A stretch of DNA of 64,000 nucleotides from assembly GCA_025766275.1 (NCBI GenBank), contig JAFKAC010000056.1:124001-188000 (forward strand). The letters are read 5' to 3'. Below are positions 11,809 to 22,600 of the stretch, piece after piece. The position numbers were made by a program, and so were the translations under genes. The DNA comes from Lactarius indigo. Its lineage: Eukaryota; Basidiomycota; Agaricomycetes; Russulales; Russulaceae. The notes beneath the pieces were generated by a model, which was not told where the DNA came from, did not search any database, and saw only the letters and a list, made by a program, of their open reading frames with translations. Every line of letters begins with the position of its first letter. Within the stretch, counting starts at the first letter, position 1.

Positions 11809-13910
11809 ATGCGGCACTACCTATTCTCTGTACTTTCTGTCCTTGCCGCTGGGTCCCTCGGTAGTCTCACGACACCACTCCCACCAGCTTGGGACATCAT
11901 GCATGTGAAGCATGCATGGAATTCTGTCCCAGTGGACTGGGAAAGCATGGGCCCCCCACCTGTTGGCACCACGATCGACCTCCGCATTTCTCTCAAGCCC
12001 CATCACGAGGATACCCTAATTGATGTGCTCTATGAAGTTAGCAACCCAAACATCCAAAGCGCGTCCTTTCCACTACTCTGCGCACCTACGTGCTCAACTG
12101 TGCCGCCGCCCCGTTTCAGATATGGCGCACACCTTTCCAAGGAGCAGGTCGCCCAGATTGTTGAACCGCACCCAAACACTCTCGAGCTCGTGAATTCTTG
12201 GCTCGGGCACCACGGCGTGTCCTCCTCCATCATAACGACACGTGGTAACTGGCTGACGCTCATAAGCGTACCAGTGTGCCAAGCCAACCATCTTCTCGGT
12301 GCATCGTTCTAACTCTACCGGCACACCGATACGAAAGACACCATTCTCCGCACGATTAGTTACGCGCTCCCTGCGGCGCTGCACGCACACGTGGAAACCG
12401 TCGTCCCGACAACGTATTTCGGCTTTCCACGTGCGGTAATACAGGCACCGCGCGTACGCCTCGGCGACGCCGCAGTGCCGCCGACGAAGGCGGCATCCGA
12501 AAGGCCTGCTACCGTGCTGCCGAGAAGCAACACGGACGTTGTTCCGTCATACCTGCGCTGGTTTTACAACACATCAGGCTACGTACCCGCTGCTCCGGAC
12601 AAGAACGCGCTCGGGACCCTGGGCTTCCTCCAGATCTACCCGAGTGAGGAAGATCTCGCGTTATTCATGAAAGAATATAGGACCGACGGGATGGGCGCGA
12701 CCGTCGCTGTTAAGGAAGTCGGCGGCAGTGGGTACGATCCAGACAACCCCGGCATCGAGGCAAACCTCAACATCCAGTATTCCGTGGCTATGACGTATCC
12801 AACCCGCAACGTCTACTACAGCGTCGGCTTAGAAGAGGGCGACGTGCTTGTCACCTGGCTTGAATACATCCTCGACGAGGAGGACATCCCGCAGACGATC
12901 GTCATGACGTACGGTGCCTACGAGCAGAGCATCCCGCTGGACTACGCAAAGAGCGTGTGCCGCAAGTTCTTGCAGCTCGGCGCGCGTGGGGTCAGCGTCC
13001 TCGTTGCCAGTGGCAACCAAGGCGTCGGTGGAGGGGACTGCACGACCAAGGACAGCTCCGGCAATGATCGTGTCCAGTTCACCCCAATGTTCCCAGCCGA
13101 CTGTATGTGTAGCAGCTTTTTTTCTCTGTTCATAAGTAGTGCGCAGCCGTAGGTTCAAAGTCGATCACCACACTTCCACAGGTCCCTGGGTCACTGTAGT
13201 TAGCGGTACGACGAGTCACAACCCCGGGGTTATAGCGGGACGTAACCTTGAGGTTGCAGCGAGCCTCTCCGGTGGCGGCTTCTCGAACATCTTTCGGCGC
13301 CCTCCCTATCAGGAAAATGCCATGAAGATCTTCCTCCAGAATCTCGGCAAGCAATATGATGGATTGTACAAGTGTGTTCCATAGTGGGACCTGACCCGAT
13401 CAATTCTGACCTTGTAATTCATCTTAGTCCTGAGGGCCGCGGCTATCCCGACATCGCTGCGGAGGCGCTCAACTACCTGACCATCTTTAAAAAGGGAAAC
13501 GTCCTCAGGCAAGGAACGAGCTGCGCGACCCCGGTGCGCCTTTCTCTCCTCCTTTCCTTTCTTCGTGCTGTTCGTCCTTGAGCACGGAGCCGACCCCCGT
13601 TGTACAGACCGTGGGGGGGATTATCTCGCTGCTGAATGACTACCGGATTTCGAAAGGCAAGCCCCCGCTCGGATTCCTCAATTTCTGGCTGTACGGAGGC
13701 GGCCTCGCGGGCCTCAACGACATTACATCTGGTTCAAACCCTGGCTGCGGCACCGATGGATTTCCCGCCATCGTTGGATGGGATCCCGTGTGTCCCCCAG
13801 GCTTGTGCCTTTTCTTTTCGAGCACTGGCTGACTCTGAGAACCTTAGGTCACAGGTCTTGGGTCCCCTGACTTTGATAGATTGGAGGAAATAGTTGATAA
13901 TATGGACTAG
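11809..13910 (+). pseudogene. Sedolisin-like secreted protease, copy A, one nonsense codon
   Basis: Six exons (11809-12062, 12120-13102, 13182-13371, 13428-13533, 13608-13787, 13848-13910) give 1776 nt in one frame, interrupted only by TAA at 12310 (codon 149, where relatives suggest CAA/Gln). Parts in order: signal peptide MRHYLFSVLSVLAAGSLG; pro-kumamolisin domain (GTTIDLRISLKPH, LSKEQVAQI); S53 catalytic domain with nucleophile motif GTSCATP; and C-terminal NPGCGTDGFPA and VTGLGSPDF blocks typical of the calcium-site region. S53 enzymes use Ser-Glu-Asp plus an oxyanion Asp. Here the Glu/Asp motif reads EANLNIQY (Asp to Asn) and the oxyanion motif reads ASGNQGVG (Asp to Asn). Even with read-through this would probably be inactive. 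A first intron donor shift is discussed under findings. Confidence 0.82.
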
Positions 13911-14399
13911 AGCTTACGTATACCAGGCCTAATAGGCTCGCTAACTACTTGCGGCGGTGACCCAAGACAGACCGCTCCATCTTTACTACGGGAGTATTAA
14001 TAGGCCATTATGCTACTGCACTAATCTTGGTAGTAATCGTGAACCTCTGACCTGCTCATCTGGAAGCGAATCAGATCCTATCAGCAAGTTCGTTCATCTT
14101 GGATCGACCCGGATACACCAAACGATCCAGCAGACGTGAGGACTCAGAGTGCTGTCTTTAGCACCTTTGATCTGGTTTTGACGACGCAATTACGTTCAAC
14201 TCCACCGACAAACATATTCATATGTATGCTGAGACCCGACGGCATCGACAGCCACCTCCTTGACGGAAATATAAATCCCGATTCCTTGGGCGGCCGTGTC
14301 GGAGTAGAGCCGCGACAACTGAAAGACCATCGATCAGCGATACCAGCAATCGAAGAGTGTCTCAAACTTTTCCGGTCTCCTTCTACTCCTTCATTGCCT
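13911..14399. other. Intergenic, no gene recognised
   Basis: Sequence between the sedolisin stop and a caspase-like fragment. An open frame runs through its right half into that fragment, but the translated part before LLIGITY has no motif I recognise. Confidence 0.4.
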
Positions 14400-14545
14400 G
14401 TATCTCCTCCCAAACATAAGGCTCTCCTGATAGGGATAACGTATATGTCGCCCATCAGCGAAAATGAGCAAAGCGGTCTCAAAGGCTCGATCAACCTTGC
14501 AGCGGCGATTATGAATAGGACATCGATTGGTGATGTTTACTGATC
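14400..14545 (+). pseudogene. Caspase p20 start fragment (peptidase C14-like)
   Basis: The translated stretch PPKHKALLIGITYMSP, then LKGSIN about ten residues later, matches the first beta-strand and loop of fungal metacaspase p20 domains (compare RRALLVGITY in the intact NLR-metacaspase nearby). The expected continuation to the GHS and DxCHSG motifs is absent: the frame stops at 14541, with only a short possible continuation (VMFTDPL) in another frame. It overlaps the intergenic 3' side of bub3. I read it as the remnant of a second metacaspase gene; the short length makes this tentative. Confidence 0.45.
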
Positions 14546-14884
14546 CTCTGTTCACTTTCAGTCTCATACCGTCGCGCATTGCTTTGCTATTCCACCTTAC
14601 GCCGCCGAAAAGAACGTATGTATCGAACTTATCTTTCTGCGACGTCGCCGGTTCTCCGCGCACACCGCAAAATTTTGGAGTGCGACACGTTCTGTGCCGT
14701 CATAGTCCTGGGACAGTAGTTCCTCCGATAACACCAAGGCCATGGACAGGTACTGCAAAGCCACGCTCTCATTCCCTCGGACCAGAGGTCGTACTAAGAC
14801 ATGGACACGGGCAGTACATGACAGCAAAGAACTCACAGCAACGCAGGTAAATCTGCCGACAAACTCATACCTCAGACCGCGCCA

Positions 14885-16229
14885 TCAGGCACTCCATCCC
14901 TTCGGCTACAGAAAAGGATGTCAGTGTCAGCGCAGGAGACATACCAACAAACACACCTTGACTTCCTCCCCGGGCTCACGCACAAACAGCGCCGGCCGCT
15001 CCGCGCTCCGTGCGCCTTCCTCACCCTCGTCCCAAGTATAGCTCGCGCCGACTGCGAGGCGCGTCCCGTCCGCGGAAAACGCGAGCGCCGCGACGGGGGA
15101 GGTGTAGCGCGGATACTGCCGGAGGCGTTTCTTGACCTTATGGTCCCAGATGGAGACGGTGGCATCTGAGCCGCCGGACGCGAAGGTATTGTAGGTCGGG
15201 TGGAAGGCGAGCGCGTTTACGGGCCAGACGTGGTCCACGTCGTCGATCGTCTGGCGGTGGCACTTGAACGCGTATTTTTTCTCTTGGATGGCTGGCGAGG
15301 GGTCGAAGTACTCGACTGCGATGCGGCCCTCGACGGATGCCGTGGCGTACCCTGGAAAGACGTGAATAGTTGCTCCGAGGGAGAGAGAAGGCGTGGGAAA
15401 GTAGAAGTAAAGCGCACCTTGGCCGTCTGCCATACATGCTAGGGCACGGGTAAGGAATTTGAGAGAGCTCTCGCGGGTCTGCTCGGGCGTGTCCATCTTG
15501 CGCACATCGAAGATGTGGAAGAGGCGGCTCGCGAGGGCGAGGACGAGGCGGTGGCCGACGGTATCCATAAAGTAGACCCGCTCGGGAAGTTGATGGGATG
15601 ATTGTTGGGCAGTAGGGGCGCGGGGATCCCAGAAGCGGACGGTGCGATCCCAGGAGCCAGTGATTATGGCGTCTATGACCAGATTAAGTGCCTGTGAAAT
15701 GATAGATAAGGGATGTGAACGAACTGGTCTCGCTCGAGTAGCGGACGCTTGATATTGCATCGTCGTGTTGGCCAAGGGCATGGATCTTCTCCGACTCGAG
15801 TTCTAGCCTGTTTACGGTCATAAGGATAAGTATTAGCCAGGAATGATGGACCACGGACTCTCTTAGCGAGGAATCGAGTCCCCCGCTGTATGCGTGCGAC
15901 GCGTCTGAGAAAGCGGAAGAAAGAACCGCGGCACGGTGATCGAATTTTGTCTTCTCCTCGTTAGCTGCGATATCGTACAACCTGACTGTCTGAATAACGA
16001 CGGTAGAGATGCTTAGAGAAGACTGAACACGCGGGAAAAGAGATGGATCAGGAGAAGAGAACACACCGAGTCCCATGACGAGGCCAACAGGAAATTCGAA
16101 CTGGCTGGTGAAAATTGCAGGCTCGAAATACCGTCAAAAGGCGCGCCCTTTAGTTCGAGTTGAGAGTCTGTGGGGATAAATTAGACATTCTAAGGCCTTT
16201 TGCGTGCGCATTGCAGGCTCACCAGACAT
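14885..16229 (-). CDS. bub3: Mitotic checkpoint WD40 protein Bub3
   Basis: Bub3 is a WD40 beta-propeller that brings Bub1 and BubR1/Mad3 to unattached kinetochores in the spindle assembly checkpoint. Seven exons (16229-16223, 16167-16067, 15989-15859, 15807-15725, 15672-15418, 15351-14957, 14905-14885) join in phase to 993 nt, 330 residues, the usual family length. Exon 1 is only 7 nt (ATGTCTG); with exon 2 it gives MSDSQLELKGAPFDGISSL, a typical Bub3 N-terminus. Diagnostic blocks follow: KFDHRAAVLSSAFSD, YSGGLDSSLRE, NAIITGSWDRTVRFWDPR, GRIAVEYFD, YAFKCHRQ, HVWPVNALAFHPTYNTFASG and IWDHKVKKRLRQYPRY. No breaks. The neighbours are unrelated. Confidence 0.95.
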
Positions 16230-18544
16230 GTCGTTGTTGCAGAGCGCGTGGTGGTTTGTTTGTAGTCAACGACTGGCGCGTCTCGCACGTGCGTACTTTG
16301 TACTCATCGCCACCTTCAACAAGTTCACCTCCCCCTCCCGCAACAGTGATGGCGCGCTACAAAGGAACGATGTATTGGAGGCAGATTATTATGGACTCGT
16401 GGATAACTCTTGGCTATTTTCCAAACGATATACTGTACCTGCACACCTCGTCTTATAAGCGACCGAGGATAAGTCTCCACTACGATGCTCGCGCATCCGA
16501 CACTTGCCTGCTACCCTGCGAATTGCACTTAACCATAATGCGTCCCGATGAACCCCCATTGTCGCTCTCAGAACCCACGTAATACGCCCCGCGAATGCCC
16601 ATGTCCAGTCCAGTCCATTGCATAGCGTATCTCCACGAAACCACAATCCAGGCCTTCAGCGAAACTGGTGATCAGCACACCTTCAACTGGGGTCTTCAGT
16701 TAGGAATCGTGTTATTTCCCCCCTCATGCGCTCTCGCTTCGACACCAGTTCTTTTTGTCCAGCTCGAGGGGGTTTCCGGCAATCACCAGGGTCAATGGAC
16801 GGCGACGATAGCATTTGAATCCCTGTTCGATCTCAGTACCCTATTTCAGGGCGATCGGGAGAATAATTAAGACGAGATGCGATAGCTTTGCATTGTCCTT
16901 GCCGGTGCCGACGTATCGTGTTGCGCACCCTTGCGTTTCTAGAAAAAATAAAATAGGAGGCTTAACTCCAAAGTGAGACCTAATAACCTGTTATCGTTGA
17001 CTTCGCTCATGCGAGTCAAGCAGGCGGGGCGCAAGACGCTAGCGCGCTCACTCGTTGCTTTATCACGCATCGTCGGCCGATACTCACGTAACTCATGACG
17101 AGTCATAATGTGGGGATTATTTATTTTCTGATCCTCTCCGTGCGGGGAATATTGGCCCGAGTTTGCGTCTCCTTTGAGAACTCTGGCGCGGTAAGCGCCG
17201 AGGAACGGCCACATGACAGCCCGATGGTACTAAACTGAAAGCTTCACTTTGCAAAGAGGACAAGACAAGAATGTGACTGTCGTGAAGAAGGTGAAGAAGT
17301 GCCGGGTCACCGCGCGGGCGTGCGAGTATAACTCTCACACTGTTGGAGCCAGACTCGAGGTTACTTCTCCATTGTTGGCTGAATATAGCCACGATCGGTC
17401 GTTTATCATGGCGCCGCCGATCTGAGAAAAGAGAACCGAGCTCAATGATGATGGACTCCCATGGCCTAGAAGTTGTAGTTTTTTTGGCGCCAGTGCACGC
17501 CACACATTGTGAAAACCCACTCCATACCCCGGAACACACGCTAGTCATCAATTGACGAACAAAAAAGTAATAAGGTGCGTATCGCTGGGAAAACAACTCG
17601 GTCCCGTACATCAGCACTATAACATCATCATGATTGGGTTGATGCACCTACTGGATTTATGAACGAACCTCTGGTCGGCGGGAGAGTGGCTGGATAATCT
17701 GATCGCCGCATGATATTGGCATCAGGGTGACAGGATTGGGTCCCCGACGGTGTGCGCCTGATCGCATCTCGTACACCGCTCAATTATCAATTTCTATTCC
17801 CCGTTTTCTGTAGGGACAAGGGTGATGCGATCAGGTCGAGTTGAGATCGTTTGGGGATTTGGATTGGAACTAAACCGCGTTGCGCAAGGCCACAAACAGC
17901 ATCCGTGAAATCCAGATAAAGTAAGGGGAGAGAGAGAAAAACTCACAGTCAGCAGAGGCACCAGACTGCCGTAAACGCACACTTGCGAGCACACGGTGGT
18001 ATGGTGCTTTGTGCCGCAAAAGGGCAAACAAAAAGGAAGGGCCGGTGCATTCGTAACTCACTCAGGACTACGCGGATCAGAACATAATCAGTTGGGCCTC
18101 CATTGGGGGAAACGATCCATTTCGGGGGGAGGCTCATCACAGTCATCGGAGAGTGCAGACAATGGTATGGCATGGCGTTAGATTACAGAACAATGGAGAA
18201 TGAGTGTAAGTTACGTTGTCATGGAGTAGGACGTAGCGAAGAGCAGCAAGCAAGCAAAAGTCAGATGATACAGAAAAACCCATTGTGCGACAGATGGAGA
18301 AAGAGCCGGCAGGAGAAAGACGTGGTGAATGGAAACCGCCGCCAAGAACGCAGCAACAGGCTGGAACATCAGAGCGGCGGCTACGATAATAGAGCAGAGT
18401 AAGTATGTAATGGATGGATGGATAGATTGGATTCGCCAAGGCGAACAGGACGGTCGCCGCAATGCGGCATCGCAGAATATGTTATGCTACAGGACTGATG
18501 GGTAGAATTGTGGCCTGATTTCTCCGAGCCAAGAAAAAGAGAAG
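16230..18544. other. Intergenic, no gene recognised
   Basis: Contains the bub3 promoter at the left and the 3' flank of the F-box gene at the right. The longest ORF (minus strand, 17117-17647) has no domain, low hydrophobic periodicity and no family resemblance. A short ggat microsatellite lies near 18408-18425. Confidence 0.45.
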
Positions 18545-19959
18545 TCACCACTGCACGGCAGCTAAGTCAAGCAAAAACGGAGATCAGCCAATCGCCATCA
18601 GCCAGAATCCGGAGAGCAAGCAAACTCACGAGTATCCGTCTCGCCCTCGTCGGCAGATCGCCCGTGCACGTACCCAGGCGCAGTCATCAAATCGAGGTCC
18701 CATTCGTCTTCTTTCCAAGACTCGAGTGCCGTGTTGCGCGCACCCACCTCCGCCGCGAGCCGCAGCATGCCAGCCGCGTCCCCATGCGCCTCGGCCTCAC
18801 GCCACAGGCGCGCGCACGCGAACACATCCGGTGCGCCGGCGATGACATCCTGCCACGCAAGGCGGGCGCGCAGTGCAAAAGGCAGCACATGCAGCCGCGG
18901 GTCGCGCTTGCGCGCGGGGAGCTGAGCGAGCGCGGTGCGCCAGGGAGCCGGGAGCGCGATAGCTCCGAGCTGGGGCGGGGGCGACTGTGACGGGCCGAGA
19001 CCGAGCGCATTGGCGAGTTCCTGCACTTGCATCTGCGCCTGTACCTGCGCGGGCATCTGTGCGCCGTCGAGCGCGAGGACGAGCATGGCGAGATCTGGGC
19101 ATGCGGCGAGCACGCGGCGCGCCGAGGCGAGGACCTCGTCGACGATGGCGGGGGGCTGGGCGGCGCGCGTGGCGAGCGCTACGTGTGTCAGTGCGGGGAG
19201 GGAGGCGAGCGAGGACCCGCGGAACCCAGTGAGGGTCGACGTGTATAGGTGCGTGACGTTGCGCAGGAACGGCTCGCCGAAGTGGACTGGCGCCGGCCGT
19301 CCTAGGTGGTACAGCATCAGCGTGCGCGGCTGGATCGCTCGCCGTTCGCCCCCGCTGCTGCTGCCGCGCAGCCAGTGCGCGTGCGCGCCGAGGAGGGGCG
19401 CGGTCAGTGCGAGATGTTCGAGCGAGGCGAGCGCGGGTGCCGCGCGTGCGAGTGCTACTTCGAGGGAGGGTCGTTTGGTGGGTAGGGCTAGGGCTAGTGC
19501 GTGGATAGGGATGTAGGCTAGGAGCTTCGCGTTGCTCGGGGAGGAGCAGCGATGGGACGGATGCCAGTCGGTGGAGATGGCGAAGGGTGAGACGAAGGCA
19601 GGGACCTGCGCCGCGTGGCGGAGGAACACGTTGTGGTATAGCGCTGGGAGGACCGCACGGCGCACGGCGGAGGAGACGAGGCAGAGCGCGTGGGCGTCGA
19701 CGCGCGAGGCAAAGGCTACATAGAGTAGGATCTGGGTGACGAGCTCGATGGGCAGTGTCGACCAGATGGTGGGAGAGAGCGTGGGCGGAGAAAGCTGTGG
19801 AGAGCTGTATCGATGCTGGGACGACAGAGGGGACGAGACCTGTCGTAATGGCGACGGTGCAGGCTGCCAAGTCAGCGAGCGCGGTGTTGGTGCTGCTCGT
19901 TCTGTGTTGTTGGGAGTCGTCTCGCGATGGTCGGACGTAAACCAGTCGATGGAGATCAT
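18545..19959 (-). CDS. F-box-like domain protein
   Basis: Two exons (19959-18630, 18561-18545) give 448 residues. After a Ser/Pro-rich N-terminus, residues about 65-115 carry an F-box-like motif, LPIELVTQILLYVA followed by LCLVSSAVRRAVLPALYHN, as in the large Agaricomycete F-box families. Such proteins usually link a target to an SCF ubiquitin ligase through Skp1. The rest is Leu/Ala-rich with weak repeat spacing (ALASLEHLALTAPLL, LASLPALTHVALATRA), compatible with a degenerate leucine-rich-repeat recognition part, without sharp motifs. The second exon encodes only PAVQW plus stop. The coding region is very GC-rich, which creates long spurious ORFs in other frames. Substrate unknown. Confidence 0.75.
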
Positions 19960-20921
19960 GGTTCTATGGCAAGGAGGATGGGCAGGTCAAACTAGGCACG
20001 GCGTCTGAGGTGATGCCCCGGATCCACGAGGTCCGACTCGAGGCTGCGGGGTGTAGTAATAGTACGGAGTACAGTACTGTATTGCCTGATCTCGTCCGAT
20101 AACAGATTGGGGCCTAGGAAATCCTGGGTCGACGATTCCCAGTAAAGTATATGTGTTATTAGCCTGGTTGATTGTCAGTAGTCAGTTGGTGTGTATCTGT
20201 CCTTGTCTCTAGCCAGGGTTCTAAGGTCGCTAGTAACGATGCCATGGCAGACACGTGATTATCTCAATGTTTCAACTGCTTTGCTACTCCACTCCACTCG
20301 GACAATGACAACAACCAAGCTATGTATATCCGGGTGTTCAATCATGTTTTTTCATTTTTCAAAAACGCTCCGGTGAAATACTGCAGCGGTAACAAGACGA
20401 TGGGAGAGGAAAGTTATGTGAATGATAAAACAAGGTTAGAGAAAGGGGTGGGGGGTAGTTGAAGGAGTGCAAGCGTCATACGTATCGGTCATTCCAGGGT
20501 ATCCAGGTAGGCGCGTGTTGGGGGTAAAGGTAGCCCAGGGGTTTAGGTGAGTACAGAAACGTGAAGGTATAGCGCATAGACAAACGGCGTGGAGGACTGG
20601 GATGGTAGTGATGGATACAGCGGGGGCTGAACCGCGCGCATGACAAAAAAACAATACAAGCAATATACAACATGAAATATACCAAGATTGTCCTGAAGAC
20701 GACGCGACCCGGAGAAAAGAAGGGTGGGGGCAAAAAGAAAAGTACAGGACGTGTTGGAGACTCCAGGTGTGTTGATACAAACAAACAAACAAAAAAAGGA
20801 AAGCATCCGTACAGCATTGGGGAGTGGTGGGCATTTATCATTGGTCGCGTGGGATTGGGCATCATCTGCGTTGGCGGCCGCCGGGGCCGTTGCACACAAC
20901 GTGAAGAAGGTAAAGTCTTGA
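19960..20921. other. F-box gene promoter and HMG gene 3' flank
   Basis: Between the start of the F-box gene and the stop of the next minus-strand gene. No ORF here is convincing. The right third, rich in A runs on the + strand (T runs on the transcribed strand), is probably 3' UTR of the HMG-box gene. Confidence 0.45.
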
Positions 20922-22600
20922 TCAGAAGCCGGCGTCCACGAGCTCAGGCACGTCATTGAACGTAAACACAGGTGCGTACGCGCCTCTGCCCTCCTGCTCA
21001 CAGGACTGCGGGCTGAGGAAATCGTGGTGCGCGCACGGCTGGTCCGCGATGTGCGTCGCTGCGCCGTCAAACTTGGGGACTTCGATGGAGATCGGCGGGA
21101 TCATGTTGATATCAAAGTCCTCGTTGAACATCGGCGCACCCCCGTTGACCCAGAGGTCCGGTGCTGTCGCCCACGAATATGGCTGGTACTCGAGCGAGAG
21201 TGGAAGCTGTGGTGCCGCGTCAAACATAGGGAGCGTCGTCTGCGCCTGCCAAGCGTCTACACCAACGTGCAGCGTCTCGAGTGCAGTTGGCGTGTACGGA
21301 GAAGTGTGTGGCGAGGAAGGACCGGACGAGCTGGTGTACGAGGCAGACGAAGGCGACTTGAAGAGAGCATCCCCACCGCAAGGAATGGTGAGTGGGTCGA
21401 GCGACGGCATGTCGAACATGTTTACATATACTTCGCTGCAGGCTCCACCCTCGGGCGCCCATCCCTGATGTTGGGTGAAGGTGGGCAAGAGGGCGCCATT
21501 GGGCGGGACGTAGTCGTAACTTATGCCTGCGGGCGAGAGATGGGCAGAGGCATCAGCGGGCGAGCAGGTGCGTGATATCATCAGGGGGATCATCGAGGGC
21601 GTGGTAGGCGTCGAGGGCATGGGCACCATCGGGATGCGGATGGTCTGCTGATATGCCGGGGGAGGCGTGGGGGCAGAAATGGCGCGTCGTCCGACGCGTG
21701 GCTGGACAGCGGGGACAGGCATCACGAACGAGAGGCCCTCGGAATCAGTCTCCGGCTCTTCACCACCACGTGCTTTTCCTTTGCCATTGGAAGCGGCCTT
21801 TTTGCCCTTGACGCGCTGAGGACGGTAGACGTAGTTGGGATACAGGGCTTCATGTTCTTTCTGGAATCACGTGACGTGGTTAAGTTGGAATGTCGAAAGT
21901 AGAACAAAGGGGACCACATAGGTGCGCACCTTCTTTTCCTTTGCAAGATCCTCCCAGTACTGACGTTCCTCAGCTGTGAGACCTTTCCACTGTTGACTGA
22001 TCGTTTTAGATAAATCCGCCTGACGCTGCTTCTTGGTCGGCGGAGCGGGCCCATCGCCCTCGCCCGCATCTCCAGCGCCCAGCGCCAGATTGCGATCCTC
22101 GCAGCATTTACGGCGGAACAAAATGAACGCGTTTTCGGGACGCTTGATGTAGTCCTCATCACCCTTCTTTGGTCGACGCTCATTGATGTCGGAGACGGTG
22201 GAACGTCTGCGACGATGAGACGAGGGCGTGGCAGGTACGTCGGTGGTAAGTGTGCCAGTGGTCGACAAGGAAAGAGAGGACATTGACGAGATCGAGGAGG
22301 ACGGGGTGTGGGTCTTGTTGGAAGGAGGAGGGGTAGAGAACGTGAGCGGTCTGAGATCAGGCTCAAACGGTGAGTTGGACGGTGAAGGTGAAGGAGTGTG
22401 GACGTTCATGGGAAACGTAAAGGCGCGCGGCGTCGGAGAGATGACATTCAGCATGGGGTTGGTAATGGGCTCGGGCTCAGCCACGGCCACTTCGAGAGCT
22501 GGAAGGGCAGGGCGAAGCGGGTCGGACGAAAGGGGGCGACAAGAAAAACAATGATAGACTTACGGTGTACAAGAGAATCGCGCGTGCGGATAGCGGGCAT
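20922..22600 (-). CDS. HMG-box transcription factor (MATA_HMG/Rox1-like), first copy
   Basis: Three exons (22600-22564, 22498-21930, 21860-20922) total 1545 nt, 514 residues. The short first exon gives MPAIRTRDSLVHPLEV, a conserved start among related basidiomycete HMG proteins as I recall them. The HMG box spans about residues 129-217: YIKRPENAFILFRRKC, LSKTISQQWKGL, YWEDLAKEKKKEHEALYP, NYVYRPQR. It contains an insertion of about 15 residues rich in Gly/Ala/Pro between helices 1 and 2, and an intron splits helix 3. HMG boxes bind the DNA minor groove and bend it. The N-terminal 120 residues are Ser/Thr/Pro-rich; the C-terminal 300 are Pro/Ser-rich and probably transactivating. Relatives include mating-type and pheromone-response regulators, but a mating role is not shown here. 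Confidence 0.88.

Noticed and set aside
17117..17647. 176-codon minus-strand ORF between bub3 and the F-box gene
   Set aside because: No domain or signal, no splice-consistent partner exons, and composition typical of chance ORFs.
18797..19870. 357-codon ORF in another frame of the F-box gene
   Set aside because: Arg/Ala/Pro-rich low-complexity product in a GC-rich gene; the F-box frame has a recognisable motif and a splice-consistent end.
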